In this document: in pieces, positions 24,446 through 33,800 of the stretch
How positions within the stretch are numbered: position 1 is the first letter of the stretch
Layout: every line of letters starts with the position of its first letter
Translations under genes and position numbers: made by a program
Assembly: GCF_002161595.1 (NCBI RefSeq)
Contig: NZ_NFID01000003.1
Coordinates: forward strand, 1-64,000
Direction of reading: 5' to 3'
Source: Gemmiger sp. An50
GTDB taxonomy: Bacteria > Bacillota > Clostridia > Oscillospirales > Ruminococcaceae
Length of the DNA: 64,000 nt
Notes under the pieces: generated by a model
Seen by the model: only the letters and a program-made list of their open reading frames with translations
Told to the model about the DNA's origin: nothing
Database searches by the model: none

Positions 24446-26404
24446 TCAGCCCTGCTGCGCCTTCTTGGTCAGGTCCACGCCCCGGAAGGGGTGGCCGCCG
24501 CCCTCGTAGCAGCGGCTGAACATTTCGTAAAATTCAAGGCGCAGGCCCTGAATGCCGGAGAGCAGGCCCTCCAGTGCGATGATGAGGGCATTGCCCAGCA
24601 CCACCACGATCATGTTGGGCGGGTCGCCCGCCAGGCTGAAGATGGCCATCATCATGGCCGCGTGCACGAAGACGAAGGCGCCCACGCGCAGGAAGGATAC
24701 CGTGTTGCTGAAATAGCTCAGCACGTATTCCAGCAGTTCAAAGATGTTCTGCATGCAGTAGTCGGCCCAGCTTTCCGGCTTCCAGTGGGGATGATGATCC
24801 ACCAGGCCGATGAGCACTTCTTTGAAGAAAAGCACCACCAGACCGACCGCCAGAATCGCCAGAGCAGCGCCGCTGGGAAGGAACACGGGGCCCTTCATAA
24901 AGCCGCTCACCAGCGAAACACCGGCGGCGTACACCAGCATGCCCACCAGGCCGTTGTTGGAGAAGATGGCTTCGCCCCACAGCTTTTTGCGCACCGCTGC
25001 GTACACGTGCAGCAGCATGGCCAGGAAGACCATGGCCACGCCGATGAAGATGGCGCAGATCAGAATGGGGTTGATGGCGGCGGCATCCAGTACCGTGTGG
25101 GGGGCGCCGGGCCACCAGCTGATGGGCTTGCCGCTCCAGCCGAGGGCCTCATACACCGGGTTCAGCGCTTCCTCAAAGCCGAAGACCGAGCCGAACAAAA
25201 AGCCGAACACCATGCTGGAGATACCGCAGGGTACCACCAGCCGGGCCAGACCGATTTTTTTCCACTTCCAAAGGACAAAGCCGCCGACAGCAAGCACTGC
25301 ACCCTGGCCCAGGTCGCCGAACATGATGCCGAACAGCACCGTGAAGGTGATGGCCACAAAGGCGGTGATGTCCATCTCGCCGTAGCTGGGCAGGCCGTAC
25401 ATGTCCACGAACATCTCGAAGGGCCGCACGAACCAGGGGTTCTTCAAGAGGGTGGGCGGCGTGGATTCCTCCACCTCGCCCGGGTCGCTCACCGTGACCC
25501 GCATGTGGGGGATGGCCTTTGCCTTCTTCTCGAATTCCGGGGCCTTGTCGGCGGGCACCCAGCCCACGAAGAAGAAGTAGTTGTCGCGGCAGGCGGCGTA
25601 GTGGCGCATATCGAATACGCTCTGGTGCCATTTCAGCTGGCGGTAAATGTCCGCCAGAGGCTTTTCCTCTTCGGCCCAGTAATCGGCGGTGCGCCGGGCC
25701 ACGTCCTCCAGCTTTTTGTCCAGCTCGGCCATCTGGGCGTTCAGCTGGCTCACGATCTGGGCCGGAGTGCCGGTGGCGGCGGGCAGATGCAGCCGCTCAA
25801 AGAACAGGGTGGAGAAGATGCCGTCGATCTCGTCGGCGGTCTCCCGGGGGGTGAAATACAACCCCCAGTACCCGGCGGCCTCCTCGCCGCAGGTGACGAA
25901 AAGCACATGAGGGTTCTCGGCATAGGCCACCGTCATGCGGGCGTAGCTGGCCTTGGGCAGAAAACCGAATCGGATCTTGATATACTCGCAGCCCAGAATG
26001 CTTTCCAGCGGCACATCCAGCCCGGAGAAGTGGGCGAACTGGTCCCGCTGCTGGGCCAGCTGGTTTTTCTTCTCCACCAGTGCGTCCCGCTCGGCGGCCA
26101 GGTCCTGCAGCTGCCGGGCCACCTGATGCACCAGTTCCAGCTCCTCGCCCCGGATGTGGCGGGGCTTGCCGGTGACGGCGGGCAGCTCAGTCTGCCCGGC
26201 CAGCCGGAACAGCTCCTCCATCTGCTGCACGTCCGGGGTGTAGGGGTTGTCCTCGCTCAGGGTCACGTAGCCCAGCGAGCCGGACATGTGCTGCACCGCG
26301 GGCTCCGGGTGAAAATCGCCGTTCAGGCAGCAGGCTGCGATCAGCTCGTCCAGCTGAGGCAGCAGCCCGTCCACCCGAACCAGCTTCATTTTTTCAATGG
26401 CCAA
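24446..26404 (-). CDS. ntpI: V-type ATP synthase subunit I (stator, a-subunit)
   Basis: 652 aa. A cytoplasmic N-terminal half (about 1-330) holds two coiled-coil arms and the alpha/beta lobes (FAHFSGLDVPLESILGCEYI, GTPAQIVSQL). The C-terminal half has seven or eight transmembrane helices: DITAFVAITFTVLFGIMFGDLGQG, SFLRVGAFVFVHAAMM and the terminal LRLEFYEMFSRCYEGGGHPF segment. It forms the ion half-channels against the K ring. The gene directly upstream in the operon encodes a second, soluble copy of its N-terminal half. Confidence 0.95.
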   Translation of the reverse strand: MAIEKMKLVRVDGLLPQLDELIAACCLNGDFHPEPAVQHMSGSLGYVTLSEDNPYTPDVQQMEELFRLAGQTELPAVTGKPRHIRGEELELVHQVARQLQDLAAERDALVEKKNQLAQQRDQFAHFSGLDVPLESILGCEYIKIRFGFLPKASYARMTVAYAENPHVLFVTCGEEAAGYWGLYFTPRETADEIDGIFSTLFFERLHLPAATGTPAQIVSQLNAQMAELDKKLEDVARRTADYWAEEEKPLADIYRQLKWHQSVFDMRHYAACRDNYFFFVGWVPADKAPEFEKKAKAIPHMRVTVSDPGEVEESTPPTLLKNPWFVRPFEMFVDMYGLPSYGEMDITAFVAITFTVLFGIMFGDLGQGAVLAVGGFVLWKWKKIGLARLVVPCGISSMVFGFLFGSVFGFEEALNPVYEALGWSGKPISWWPGAPHTVLDAAAINPILICAIFIGVAMVFLAMLLHVYAAVRKKLWGEAIFSNNGLVGMLVYAAGVSLVSGFMKGPVFLPSGAALAILAVGLVVLFFKEVLIGLVDHHPHWKPESWADYCMQNIFELLEYVLSYFSNTVSFLRVGAFVFVHAAMMMAIFSLAGDPPNMIVVVLGNALIIALEGLLSGIQGLRLEFYEMFSRCYEGGGHPFRGVDLTKKAQQG

Positions 26405-26416
26405 GGTGTTCTCATC

Positions 26417-27382
26417 TCACTTTCGTTCGCTTCTTCCTGTTTCCTGCTCCCAGGCCCGGCGGGCCAGCACCCGGTCCGGCAGCAGATTCAGCTGGCCCAG
26501 ACCTCGGCAGGCGGCTTCAAAGGCCTCCAGATCCGGCTGGCGCAGCCATACGCAGTAAAAGAATCGCTCGCCGCGCACCGCGGCGCACCGGCGCAGCTCC
26601 TCGATCCGGGCCTTCCGGCAGGCCAGGGCGTAAAGGGGAGCGGCCCAGGGCTTTGCCTGCTGCCACAAAGCGGTCCGGTGGTCCAGAGCGGCGGCTTTTT
26701 CAGCCTCCAGCAGCCGGATGTTCCGGCCAAGATTTTCCACGATCTGAGCGGGCGTGCCCGCCGCGCCCGGCAGGTGCACCGGCTCGAACCGCAGCTCGGC
26801 CAGCACGCCGTCCATGCGGGCGGCCTCCACCATGGGGGTCAGACAGACGCCCCAGCAGCCCTGTTCGTTCTGACCGCAGGGCAAAAACAGCAGGCAGTCT
26901 TTGGAATAATCCCGCTGCAGCATCTCCAGACCCCGCTGGGACATGCAGCCGAAGCGCACCTGCACGAAGCGGCATTGCTCCAGCTGATCCACCGGCACCT
27001 CCAGCCCGGAAAACTGGTTGAATTGCTCACTGCCGGTACGGCAGAGGGTGAGCTGGTCGTTCAACAGCTTTAAATCCGCGTCGCTCTCGGCCAGCTGGTG
27101 CTCCAGCTCCTCCAGCAATTGACGCTGCCGGGGCGAAAATTCTTCACAGGGGTGGGTCAGGGGCAGGGAATCGTCTCCGGCATCCGTCTCCAGCCGGGCC
27201 ACCAGAGCGGCCCATTCACCGTCTGTTTCCGGCTCGGCGTAGCCCGCCGCTGCGTTCATGTTGTCCAGCGCCCGGGCGGGATGCACCGTGCCCTGGTCCA
27301 GGCAGCAGCGCTCGAGAAAATCCGTCAGCCGGCCGATGGGCCCGTTCACCCAGACCAGCTGCATTTTCGGTTCAAACAGCAT
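26417..27382 (-). CDS. Soluble paralog of V-ATPase subunit I N-terminal domain
   Basis: 321 aa without transmembrane helices. It aligns by eye with the first half of the NtpI encoded 12 nt downstream. Both begin with a short beta segment and acidic coiled coil. Both contain FSGLEVP/FSGLDVP followed by a VQVRFG/IKIRFG strand, a CGQNEQGCWG/CGEEAAGYWG turn, and GTPAQIV leading into a second helix arm. It ends where NtpI enters the membrane. It sits between the genes for subunits C and I, so it is probably made with the complex. Possible roles are a second stator contact, an assembly factor, or an inhibitor. I know of no characterised equivalent. Confidence 0.75.
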   Translation of the reverse strand: MLFEPKMQLVWVNGPIGRLTDFLERCCLDQGTVHPARALDNMNAAAGYAEPETDGEWAALVARLETDAGDDSLPLTHPCEEFSPRQRQLLEELEHQLAESDADLKLLNDQLTLCRTGSEQFNQFSGLEVPVDQLEQCRFVQVRFGCMSQRGLEMLQRDYSKDCLLFLPCGQNEQGCWGVCLTPMVEAARMDGVLAELRFEPVHLPGAAGTPAQIVENLGRNIRLLEAEKAAALDHRTALWQQAKPWAAPLYALACRKARIEELRRCAAVRGERFFYCVWLRQPDLEAFEAACRGLGQLNLLPDRVLARRAWEQETGRSERK

Positions 27383-27398
27383 CGCTCGGCACCTCCCT

Positions 27399-28460
27399 TC
27401 AGTCGCCCACGCCCACCAGCAGGGGGGCGATCTTTTCCGGCGGCAGGTGATAGCGGACGCCCTCGATGATGTGGGTCAGGTTGGTCAGCTCGTTTTCCGC
27501 CAAAAAGATGTAGCAGAACAGCACCACGCTGGGGTCGGTGGAAAAGCGCAGCTTTTTCAGATGCCAGCGGTAATCCAGCCGCTGCACCGCGTCCTCCACG
27601 CGGGTGAAGGAGGAGCCGAAAAACTCCCGGGCATAAGGGGTACGGGCCAGCCGGTGCACAAAGTCCTCGCAGTCCGCCGCGTCCATCAGGTAAAGCAGCT
27701 GTTTCTGGCTCATGTTGCTGTAGCCCACCGCCAGCCGGGGCAAAAGATACGCCCGGTCGGCGCCGGTCATCTGCTTGAGCCGGTACATGTAGACGATGGC
27801 GGCCAGGTCACTCTTGCGGCGCAGCAGGTAGTCCATGTCCTTTTTGGCGGCGCCGTGCAGCTTTTTGGCCACCAGCTCCTCCATGGTGTTGTAGATCAGC
27901 TGGTCCAGTGCGGCCTGCACCTGCAAAACGCCGTCCTTATCCAGCACAAAGCCCGCCTTTTCGCAGAAGCTCATAAGAATGGGATGGTAGACGGTGCCCT
28001 CCACCACGGCGGTCAGGCTGGCAAGATCCCGGGCGGCGGCCAGCGCGGCGGCATCCAGTTTCGAGTGACGGCGGATGAATTCCGGCATCTGATACAGCCG
28101 CAGCGTCTCGCTGCCGGGGGCGGCCAGCTCCTGCAGACGGTTGGAAAGCGCCCGAACCTCCGCCTTTAAAATAAAGTAGCGGTAAAAATCGTGGCCGATG
28201 TTCATCTCGTACCGGCACAAAGCCGCGTACTGATCGAACAGATTCTGCCGCAGCCGGACCTCCAGCTCCGCCCGGCGTACCCGGGTGGGGTCCGCGCCCT
28301 CCAGCGCGCGGGCATAGGCGGTGCGGCTTTTTAAATAGGTGATCACCTCCGGCAGGTCCCGGCAGTTCATCAGCTGCTGGTAATCCTGCCCGGTGAGGCG
28401 GCGGCCGTAAAGCGCGCGGCTTTTGGCCAGAATGGAGTTGGAGGCCTGCGTGTTGCCCAT
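27399..28460 (-). CDS. ntpC: V-type ATP synthase subunit C
   Basis: 353 aa, all-helical funnel-shaped subunit that docks the central stalk on the K ring. Family features are the N-terminal NSILAKSRALYGRRLTGQDYQQLM segment, repeated YxxLxxxxDLxEVxxYL-like units, and the C-terminal AENELTNLTHIIEGVRYHLPPEKI, which is very typical. It follows the G/H-like stalk gene by 3 nt. Confidence 0.92.
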   Translation of the reverse strand: MGNTQASNSILAKSRALYGRRLTGQDYQQLMNCRDLPEVITYLKSRTAYARALEGADPTRVRRAELEVRLRQNLFDQYAALCRYEMNIGHDFYRYFILKAEVRALSNRLQELAAPGSETLRLYQMPEFIRRHSKLDAAALAAARDLASLTAVVEGTVYHPILMSFCEKAGFVLDKDGVLQVQAALDQLIYNTMEELVAKKLHGAAKKDMDYLLRRKSDLAAIVYMYRLKQMTGADRAYLLPRLAVGYSNMSQKQLLYLMDAADCEDFVHRLARTPYAREFFGSSFTRVEDAVQRLDYRWHLKKLRFSTDPSVVLFCYIFLAENELTNLTHIIEGVRYHLPPEKIAPLLVGVGD

Positions 28461-28463
28461 GGC

Positions 28464-28790
28464 TTACGCCTCCCGCCCCAGCACCCGGTCGGTGATGGTC
28501 TTCACCCATTCCTCCCGTTTGTCCGCCCGGAACTGCTCCATCCGGCTGAGGGCCTGTTGCTTGCCTGCTTCCAGCTTGGCCAGGCGTTCGTCGGCCCGGG
28601 CTTGCTCCTTGGCGGAAAAGGCGTCCACCCGGGTGCGCATGGCGGCCATGATCTCGGCCTCCTGGCTGCGGGCTGCCTCGGTCAGGCGGGTCTGCGCACC
28701 GCGCCGGTATTCCTCGGTGGCCTGAGTGCGCAGCCGTTCCTCCTCGTCCATCTTTAAAATTGCCCGCAGCAGTTCGTTGGTGGCATTCAT
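28464..28790 (-). CDS. V-type ATP synthase peripheral stalk subunit (G/H type)
   Basis: 108 aa, almost entirely a charged helix rich in Glu, Arg, Ala and Gln, as expected for the G/H (NtpF) partner of subunit E. The ILKMDEEERLRTQATEEYR start and WVKTITDRVLG end resemble the family. First gene of the V-ATPase operon, just after its promoter. Confidence 0.78.
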   Translation of the reverse strand: MNATNELLRAILKMDEEERLRTQATEEYRRGAQTRLTEAARSQEAEIMAAMRTRVDAFSAKEQARADERLAKLEAGKQQALSRMEQFRADKREEWVKTITDRVLGREA

Positions 28791-28888
28791 GCTAAGAGCT
28801 CCTTTCCCGCAGCAAGGGCGCGGGCCGGACCAAAAACCAGCCCGGCCCGTGGCCCAAAGGGCCGCGTTTGCGATGAAATTTTGATACT

Positions 28889-28917
28889 ATTATAACGCTT
28901 TTCTCAGGGTGCGGCAA
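28889..28917 (-). promoter_or_regulatory. V-ATPase operon promoter
   Basis: -35 TTGCCG (28917-28912), 17-bp spacer, consensus -10 TATAAT (28894-28889). Predicted start near 28882, about 90 nt before the first gene. Confidence 0.8.
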
Positions 28918-29002
28918 TGGGCATTTGAACAAATTAACTAAAAAATATTCTATATTTTTGAGAAATAATGATTTGATATGCGGTGAAAAAGGCGAAAATA
29001 TG

Positions 29003-29041
29003 CGCCGCCGCCTTACCCGAGTGGGAAGAAGGCGGCGGCGT
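29003..29041. terminator. GC-rich hairpin after the GNAT gene
   Basis: GCCGCCGCCTT/AAGGCGGCGGC. On the minus strand it is followed by CATATTTTCGCCTTTTTC, a broken T-tract. Probable terminator of the acetyltransferase gene, separating it from the V-ATPase promoter. Confidence 0.55.
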
Positions 29042-29068
29042 GGTCGCGGTTATGAAAAATGCCATTGG

Positions 29069-29581
29069 TTACAGTTTGATCCAGTACCGCTGGATGGTCA
29101 TGCTCCCCATGAGCAGCTCGTCCTGCAGCACCGCCCCGCAGTGCAGCATGGTGCGGGCGGAGGCGACGTTCTTCTTTTCGCAGGTGAGCATCACTCGGGT
29201 AAGCCCCAGACGGCGGCATTCCCCCAGGGCGAGGGTGAGCATGGCGGTGGCGTAGCCCCGGCGGCGCAGAGCCGGGCGCACGCTGTAGCCGATGTGGCCG
29301 CAGTAGCGGCGCAGATAGTCGTTCAGCCGGTGGCGGATGTCCACCATGCCAACCAGCTGCTCCCCGTCAAAGGCCAGGAACACACTGGTGGCCACACAGC
29401 CGGGGCGGGCGGTTTCGTCATGGGAATTGTCGGCTACGAGGTCCATCCACTCGTCAAAGCCGCTGCACCAGGCAAGACCGGCCGAGCCGTCGATGGAGTC
29501 GCCGCTGTTCAAAAATTCCCGCCGGTAGGTTTCCACCAGCGGCCGGTGCTCGGGCCGGGGTTCTTCCAAGCGCAGTTCCAT
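29069..29581 (-). CDS. GNAT-family N-acetyltransferase
   Basis: 170 aa from the ATG at 29581 (GGGAGC upstream). It has the GNAT core: a beta strand with VGMVDIRHRLN, the acetyl-CoA pyrophosphate loop in YSVRPALRRRGYATAML (R/Q-x-x-G-x-A pattern), and a C-terminal NVASARTMLHCGAVLQDELL stretch. It should transfer an acetyl group from acetyl-CoA to an amine; the substrate is not predictable. Divergent from sbcD with an overlapping promoter. Confidence 0.85.
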   Translation of the reverse strand: MELRLEEPRPEHRPLVETYRREFLNSGDSIDGSAGLAWCSGFDEWMDLVADNSHDETARPGCVATSVFLAFDGEQLVGMVDIRHRLNDYLRRYCGHIGYSVRPALRRRGYATAMLTLALGECRRLGLTRVMLTCEKKNVASARTMLHCGAVLQDELLMGSMTIQRYWIKL

Positions 29582-29615
29582 CTTTGCTCCCGCCTTTCCG
29601 TTTGGGTTTGCCCCT

Positions 29616-29667
29616 ATGGTAGCACAGGGCGGCGGGGCTTTCAAGTGGGCGAAGGCTTTGGTATAAT
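29616..29667. promoter_or_regulatory. Overlapping divergent promoters sharing one -35 hexamer
   Basis: The hexamer TTTCAA on plus (29639-29644) reads TTGAAA on minus. To the right, 17 bp away, is TATAAT (29662-29667) for sbcD. To the left, also 17 bp away, is TACCAT on minus (29621-29616) for the acetyltransferase. RNA polymerase can occupy only one at a time. Confidence 0.6.
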
Positions 29668-29712
29668 CAAAGGAAAGACCCGAAACGCGGTACCAAAGAA
29701 AGGCAACAAAGC

Positions 29713-30846
29713 ATGAAATTTCTGCATTTATCCGATCTGCATCTGGGGCGCAGGCTCTGCGAGGTGGATCTTTACGAGGACCAGCGGCACATCCTGAACC
29801 AGTGCCTTGCCATGGCAAAGGAACACCAGGTAGACGGTGTGTTGGTGGCGGGCGACGTGTACGACCGCAGCGTGCCCACCGTGGGCGCGGTGGCGCTGCT
29901 GGATGAATTCCTCACCGGGCTGTGCCGGGCGAAGATTCCGGTGTATCTGATCAGCGGCAACCACGACAGCGCCGACCGGCTGGGCTTCGGCAGCCAGCTG
30001 CTGGCCGCAGGCGGGGTGCATCTGGCGGCGGTGTTTTCCGGAGGGCTGGAGCACTACGTGCTGGAGGATGCATTCGGCCCGGTGCATCTGTGGGCGCTGC
30101 CCTTTATCCGGCCCAGCCAGGTGCGGGCCGCTCTGCCGGAGGAGACCATCGAGAGCTACACCGACGCGGTGGCCGCCCTGATCCGGGCCGCCGGGCCGGA
30201 TTTTTCCGCCCGCAATCTGATCATGGCCCACCAGTTCGTGACCAGCGGGGGCAGGAGCCCCGAAACCTGCGATTCCGAAACGCTGAACCTGGGCACGCTG
30301 GACAACGTGGACGCGGCGGTGTTCGAGGGCTTTGACTATGTGGCCCTGGGGCACATCCACGGCCCCCAGCAGGTGGGCGCGGAGCACATCCGCTACTGCG
30401 GCTCGCCGCTGGCCTATTCGGTGAGCGAGGTGCGCCACCGCAAGGCGGCGGTGCTGGTGGAGCTGGGCGAAAAGGGGGGTGTGCGCTGGCAGCCGCTGCC
30501 CTTTGCACCGCTGCGGCCGCTGCGCCGGGTGCAGGGCCCGCTGGAGGAGCTGATCGACAGCGCCGAGCCGGGCTGCGCGGATTTTGTCCATGCGGTGCTC
30601 ACCGACCGGCAGATCCCGCCCAACGCCGCCGCCCGGATGCGCAGTGTTTACCCGAATCTGGTCAAGCTGGAGCTTGCACCCCAGATTCCCACCGGGCGCA
30701 GCGAGGCCCAGCTGCGGGCGCGGCAGCTGCAGCGGGCAGGTCTTTTGGACCAGTTCGCGGATTTTTACAGGACGGTGCACGGCCAGCCCCTCAGTGAGGA
30801 GGAGCGGGCGGTGCTGGAGCCCATTTGCCGGGAGGTGGAAGCATGA
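29713..30846 (+). CDS. sbcD: Exonuclease SbcD (Mre11-type nuclease subunit)
   Basis: 377 aa calcineurin-like metallophosphoesterase. All phosphodiesterase motifs are present: DLHLG (residues 8-12), GDVYDR (about 53), GNHDSADR (about 83), MAHQF, and GHIHGPQ. With SbcC it forms the Mn2+-dependent complex that cuts DNA hairpins and processes double-strand ends. The stop overlaps the sbcC start (ATGA), so the two are translationally coupled. Confidence 0.96.
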   Translation: MKFLHLSDLHLGRRLCEVDLYEDQRHILNQCLAMAKEHQVDGVLVAGDVYDRSVPTVGAVALLDEFLTGLCRAKIPVYLISGNHDSADRLGFGSQLLAAGGVHLAAVFSGGLEHYVLEDAFGPVHLWALPFIRPSQVRAALPEETIESYTDAVAALIRAAGPDFSARNLIMAHQFVTSGGRSPETCDSETLNLGTLDNVDAAVFEGFDYVALGHIHGPQQVGAEHIRYCGSPLAYSVSEVRHRKAAVLVELGEKGGVRWQPLPFAPLRPLRRVQGPLEELIDSAEPGCADFVHAVLTDRQIPPNAAARMRSVYPNLVKLELAPQIPTGRSEAQLRARQLQRAGLLDQFADFYRTVHGQPLSEEERAVLEPICREVEA

Positions 30847-33800
30847 GACCCTTGACCCTGACCCTGACCGCCTTCGGCGCCTATGCGGGCAGCCAGACCG
30901 TGGATTTTGAGGCCGCGGGCGCGGGCGGTTTGTTTCTGATCACTGGCGATACCGGCGCGGGCAAGACCACCCTGTTCGACGGGGTGTGCTATGCGCTCTT
31001 CGGCAAGCTCACCGGCCGGGTGCGCAGCGAGAAGATGATTCGCAGCGACTATGCGGACGATACCCTGGAAACCAGCGCTCAGCTGGTGTTCCTGCATCGG
31101 GGCGAACGGTGGCGCATTACTCGCCGCCCCGCCCAGACCCGCCGCAAAAAGCGGGGCGAGGGTACCACCGAGGTGCCCGCCACCGCCCTGCTGGAGCGGC
31201 TGGAGGGGGAGAACCCCGTCCCGGTGGCCGAGGGCAAGGAGAGCGTGGACGCGGCGGTGGAGGGGCTGCTGGGCATCCAGGTGGACCAGTTCCGCCAGAT
31301 CGCCATGATCGCCCAGAACCAGTTCGCCGAGCTGCTGAACAAATCCGGCCGGGACCGCAGTGCCATTCTGCGGCAGGTATTCGCCACCGAGCGCTGCCAG
31401 CAGCTGCAGCAGCGGCTGAAAGAACTGGCGTCGGCCAGCCGTGCAGATACGGAAAAGCAGGTGGATTCTCTGCGCCAGTACCTGGCGGGTCTGCGCCTGC
31501 CCGAGGGGGAGGAGGCCGAGGCCCTGCCTTCGGCCCGAGAGCTGGCAGAACTGCTGGCGGATTCGGGCTGCGTCTGGCGCAGCGGCCGGGTGTTGGAGCT
31601 GGCGGAGGAGCTCTGCCAGGCGGACCGGGAGAATCTGGCCGCACTGGAGGAGAAGATCGGTGCGCTGGACGAGAGCATCAAGCAAAGCGCCGCACTGGTG
31701 CAGAGCGCCCGGGAGGCCGGGCAGCGGGCGGAGCAGCTGGCCCGGCTGGAGCAGCAGCTGGCACAGCAGCAGAGCGAAGCGCCCCGGCGGGCGGAGGACC
31801 TTGCCCGGCTGGGCCGGTGGGAGGCAGCTGCCCGGTTGGCCCCGGTGTGGGAGAGCAGCGAAAAGGCCCGGCGGGCAGCGGAGCAGGCCGCCCGGCTGCA
31901 CGCCGAAGCGGATGCCCGGCTGGAAGGGCTGAACGCCCAGGCCCCCCGGTGGGAGCAGGCCCGGGAACAGCTGGCGCAGGACCAGCAAACCGCCGCCCAG
32001 CTGGCGGTGGCACTGGAACGCCAGACGGAAGCCCTGAAACAATATGACAAGCTGGACGCGGCGAAGGCGGAGCAGCAGGCCTGCATCCGGGAGCTGGACC
32101 GACTGAAAAACGCGGAGCAAGCGGCCCGTAAGCTGGAAGAGCAGCAGACCGCCGCCCTGGAACGGACCCAGGCGCTGGCAGATGGCCTGGCCGCCGCCCT
32201 CACCGCCGCCCAGGCGGTGGAACAGGAGCTGACCCGCTGGAGCGAAGCCAAGGAAAACATGGCGGAAGTCCGCAGCCGGATGCGGGAGCTGGTGAAGCTG
32301 CAAAAGAGCGAGCAGGCCGCCCGCGGGGCGCTGGAGCAGGCGAGCGACGGGCTGGACAAGGCCCAGCAGGCCTACATGAGCGCGGACCAGCTGTTCCGCC
32401 GGGACCAGGCGGGGCTGCTGGCGAAGGACCTGACCCCCGGCCAGCCCTGCCCGGTGTGCGGCAGCGTGCACCATCCCAGCCCGGCCCGGGGCGTGACCGG
32501 CGCGCCGGACAAAGAAGAACTGGACGCACTGGCCGCCGCCATGGAAGCGGCTCGCACCGACTACAACAACGCCTTGCAGGCAAGCAGCACCCTCACCGCC
32601 CAGGCGGGCAGCGCCCGGGAGCAGTACATCCGGCAGGCCCGTCAGGTGCTGGCCGGCCTGGAACAGGAGCTGCCCCCGGAAGAGGACGCAAAGACCCTTT
32701 CCCGCCTGCTGCTGGATTGGGATGAGCGGCTGGACCAGCTGCTGAAACAGGCCGAAGCGGCAAAGGTACAGCGTCAGGCACAGGTGGAGGCCGCCAGCGC
32801 GGCGGTGAACCAGCTGGCAGATGACCGCAAGCAGCTGGAGCAGACCCGCCAGAACCGCAGCGACCTGCAGGCCCAGGCGGCGCAGGCCGCGGCCCGGCAG
32901 GATGCGGCCCGGCGGCAGGCGGAGGAGCTGCAAGCGGCCCTGCCGCAGGCCACCCGGGCTGAGGCAGAACAAACTCTGGCTGACATGCAAGCCCGGCAAT
33001 CTCAGCTGGACCGGAGCATCGGGCAAACCCGAACGGCTTTGGAGGAATACCAGAAGGCACTGGCCGCTGCCCTCACCCTGCAAACCGAGCGGCGGAACAA
33101 CGACCAAACAGCGGCCGGAGAAGCCCGCCAGGCGGCCCGGGAATGGGATAAAGCGCTGACGGCCAGCGGCATGAGCGAGGAGGACTTCCGGCAGGCGCTG
33201 CACACCGAAGAAGAGATCAAGGCACTGCGCCAGCGGCTGGAGCAGGAGCAAAAGGCCTGCGAAGAGACCCAGACCCTTTACAAGCAGCTGCGCGCCCAGC
33301 AGCAAAACGCCCCCGCCCCGGCCTGCCAGCCTCAGGAGCTGGAGCAGGCCATGGAGGAGCAGGAGCAGCGGCGGAAAGCCCTGAACGGGGAGCGCATCCG
33401 GCTTGCCGGGCGGCTGGAGGCCAACCGGCAGACCATGGCGGATGTGCGCACCGCGGCCGGAAAGCTGGAGCAGGCCCAGAAGCGCCAGCAGCTGATCGAG
33501 CGGCTGGACGCCACCGCCGGGGGCAAGCTTTCCGGCGGACTGGGCAAGCAGCAGTTCGAGCAGTATGTGCTGGCCGCCTATTTTGCCGACGCGGTGGAGG
33601 CCGCCAACCAGAGGCTGTTCGCCATGACCGGCGGGCGCTATCAGTTGGAATGCCATCAGATGACCGCCGCCGAGACCAAGGATACCCTGGACCTAGACGT
33701 GCTGGACAACTACACTGGCAAGGTGCGCAGTGTGGGCAGCCTGTCCGGCGGCGAGACCTTCCAGGCGGCGCTGGCTCTGGCGCTGGGTCTGTCCGACGTG

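Noticed and set aside
30765-33656. A 963-codon minus-strand frame
   Set aside because: It mirrors the repetitive coiled coil of sbcC and shows no recognisable domain.
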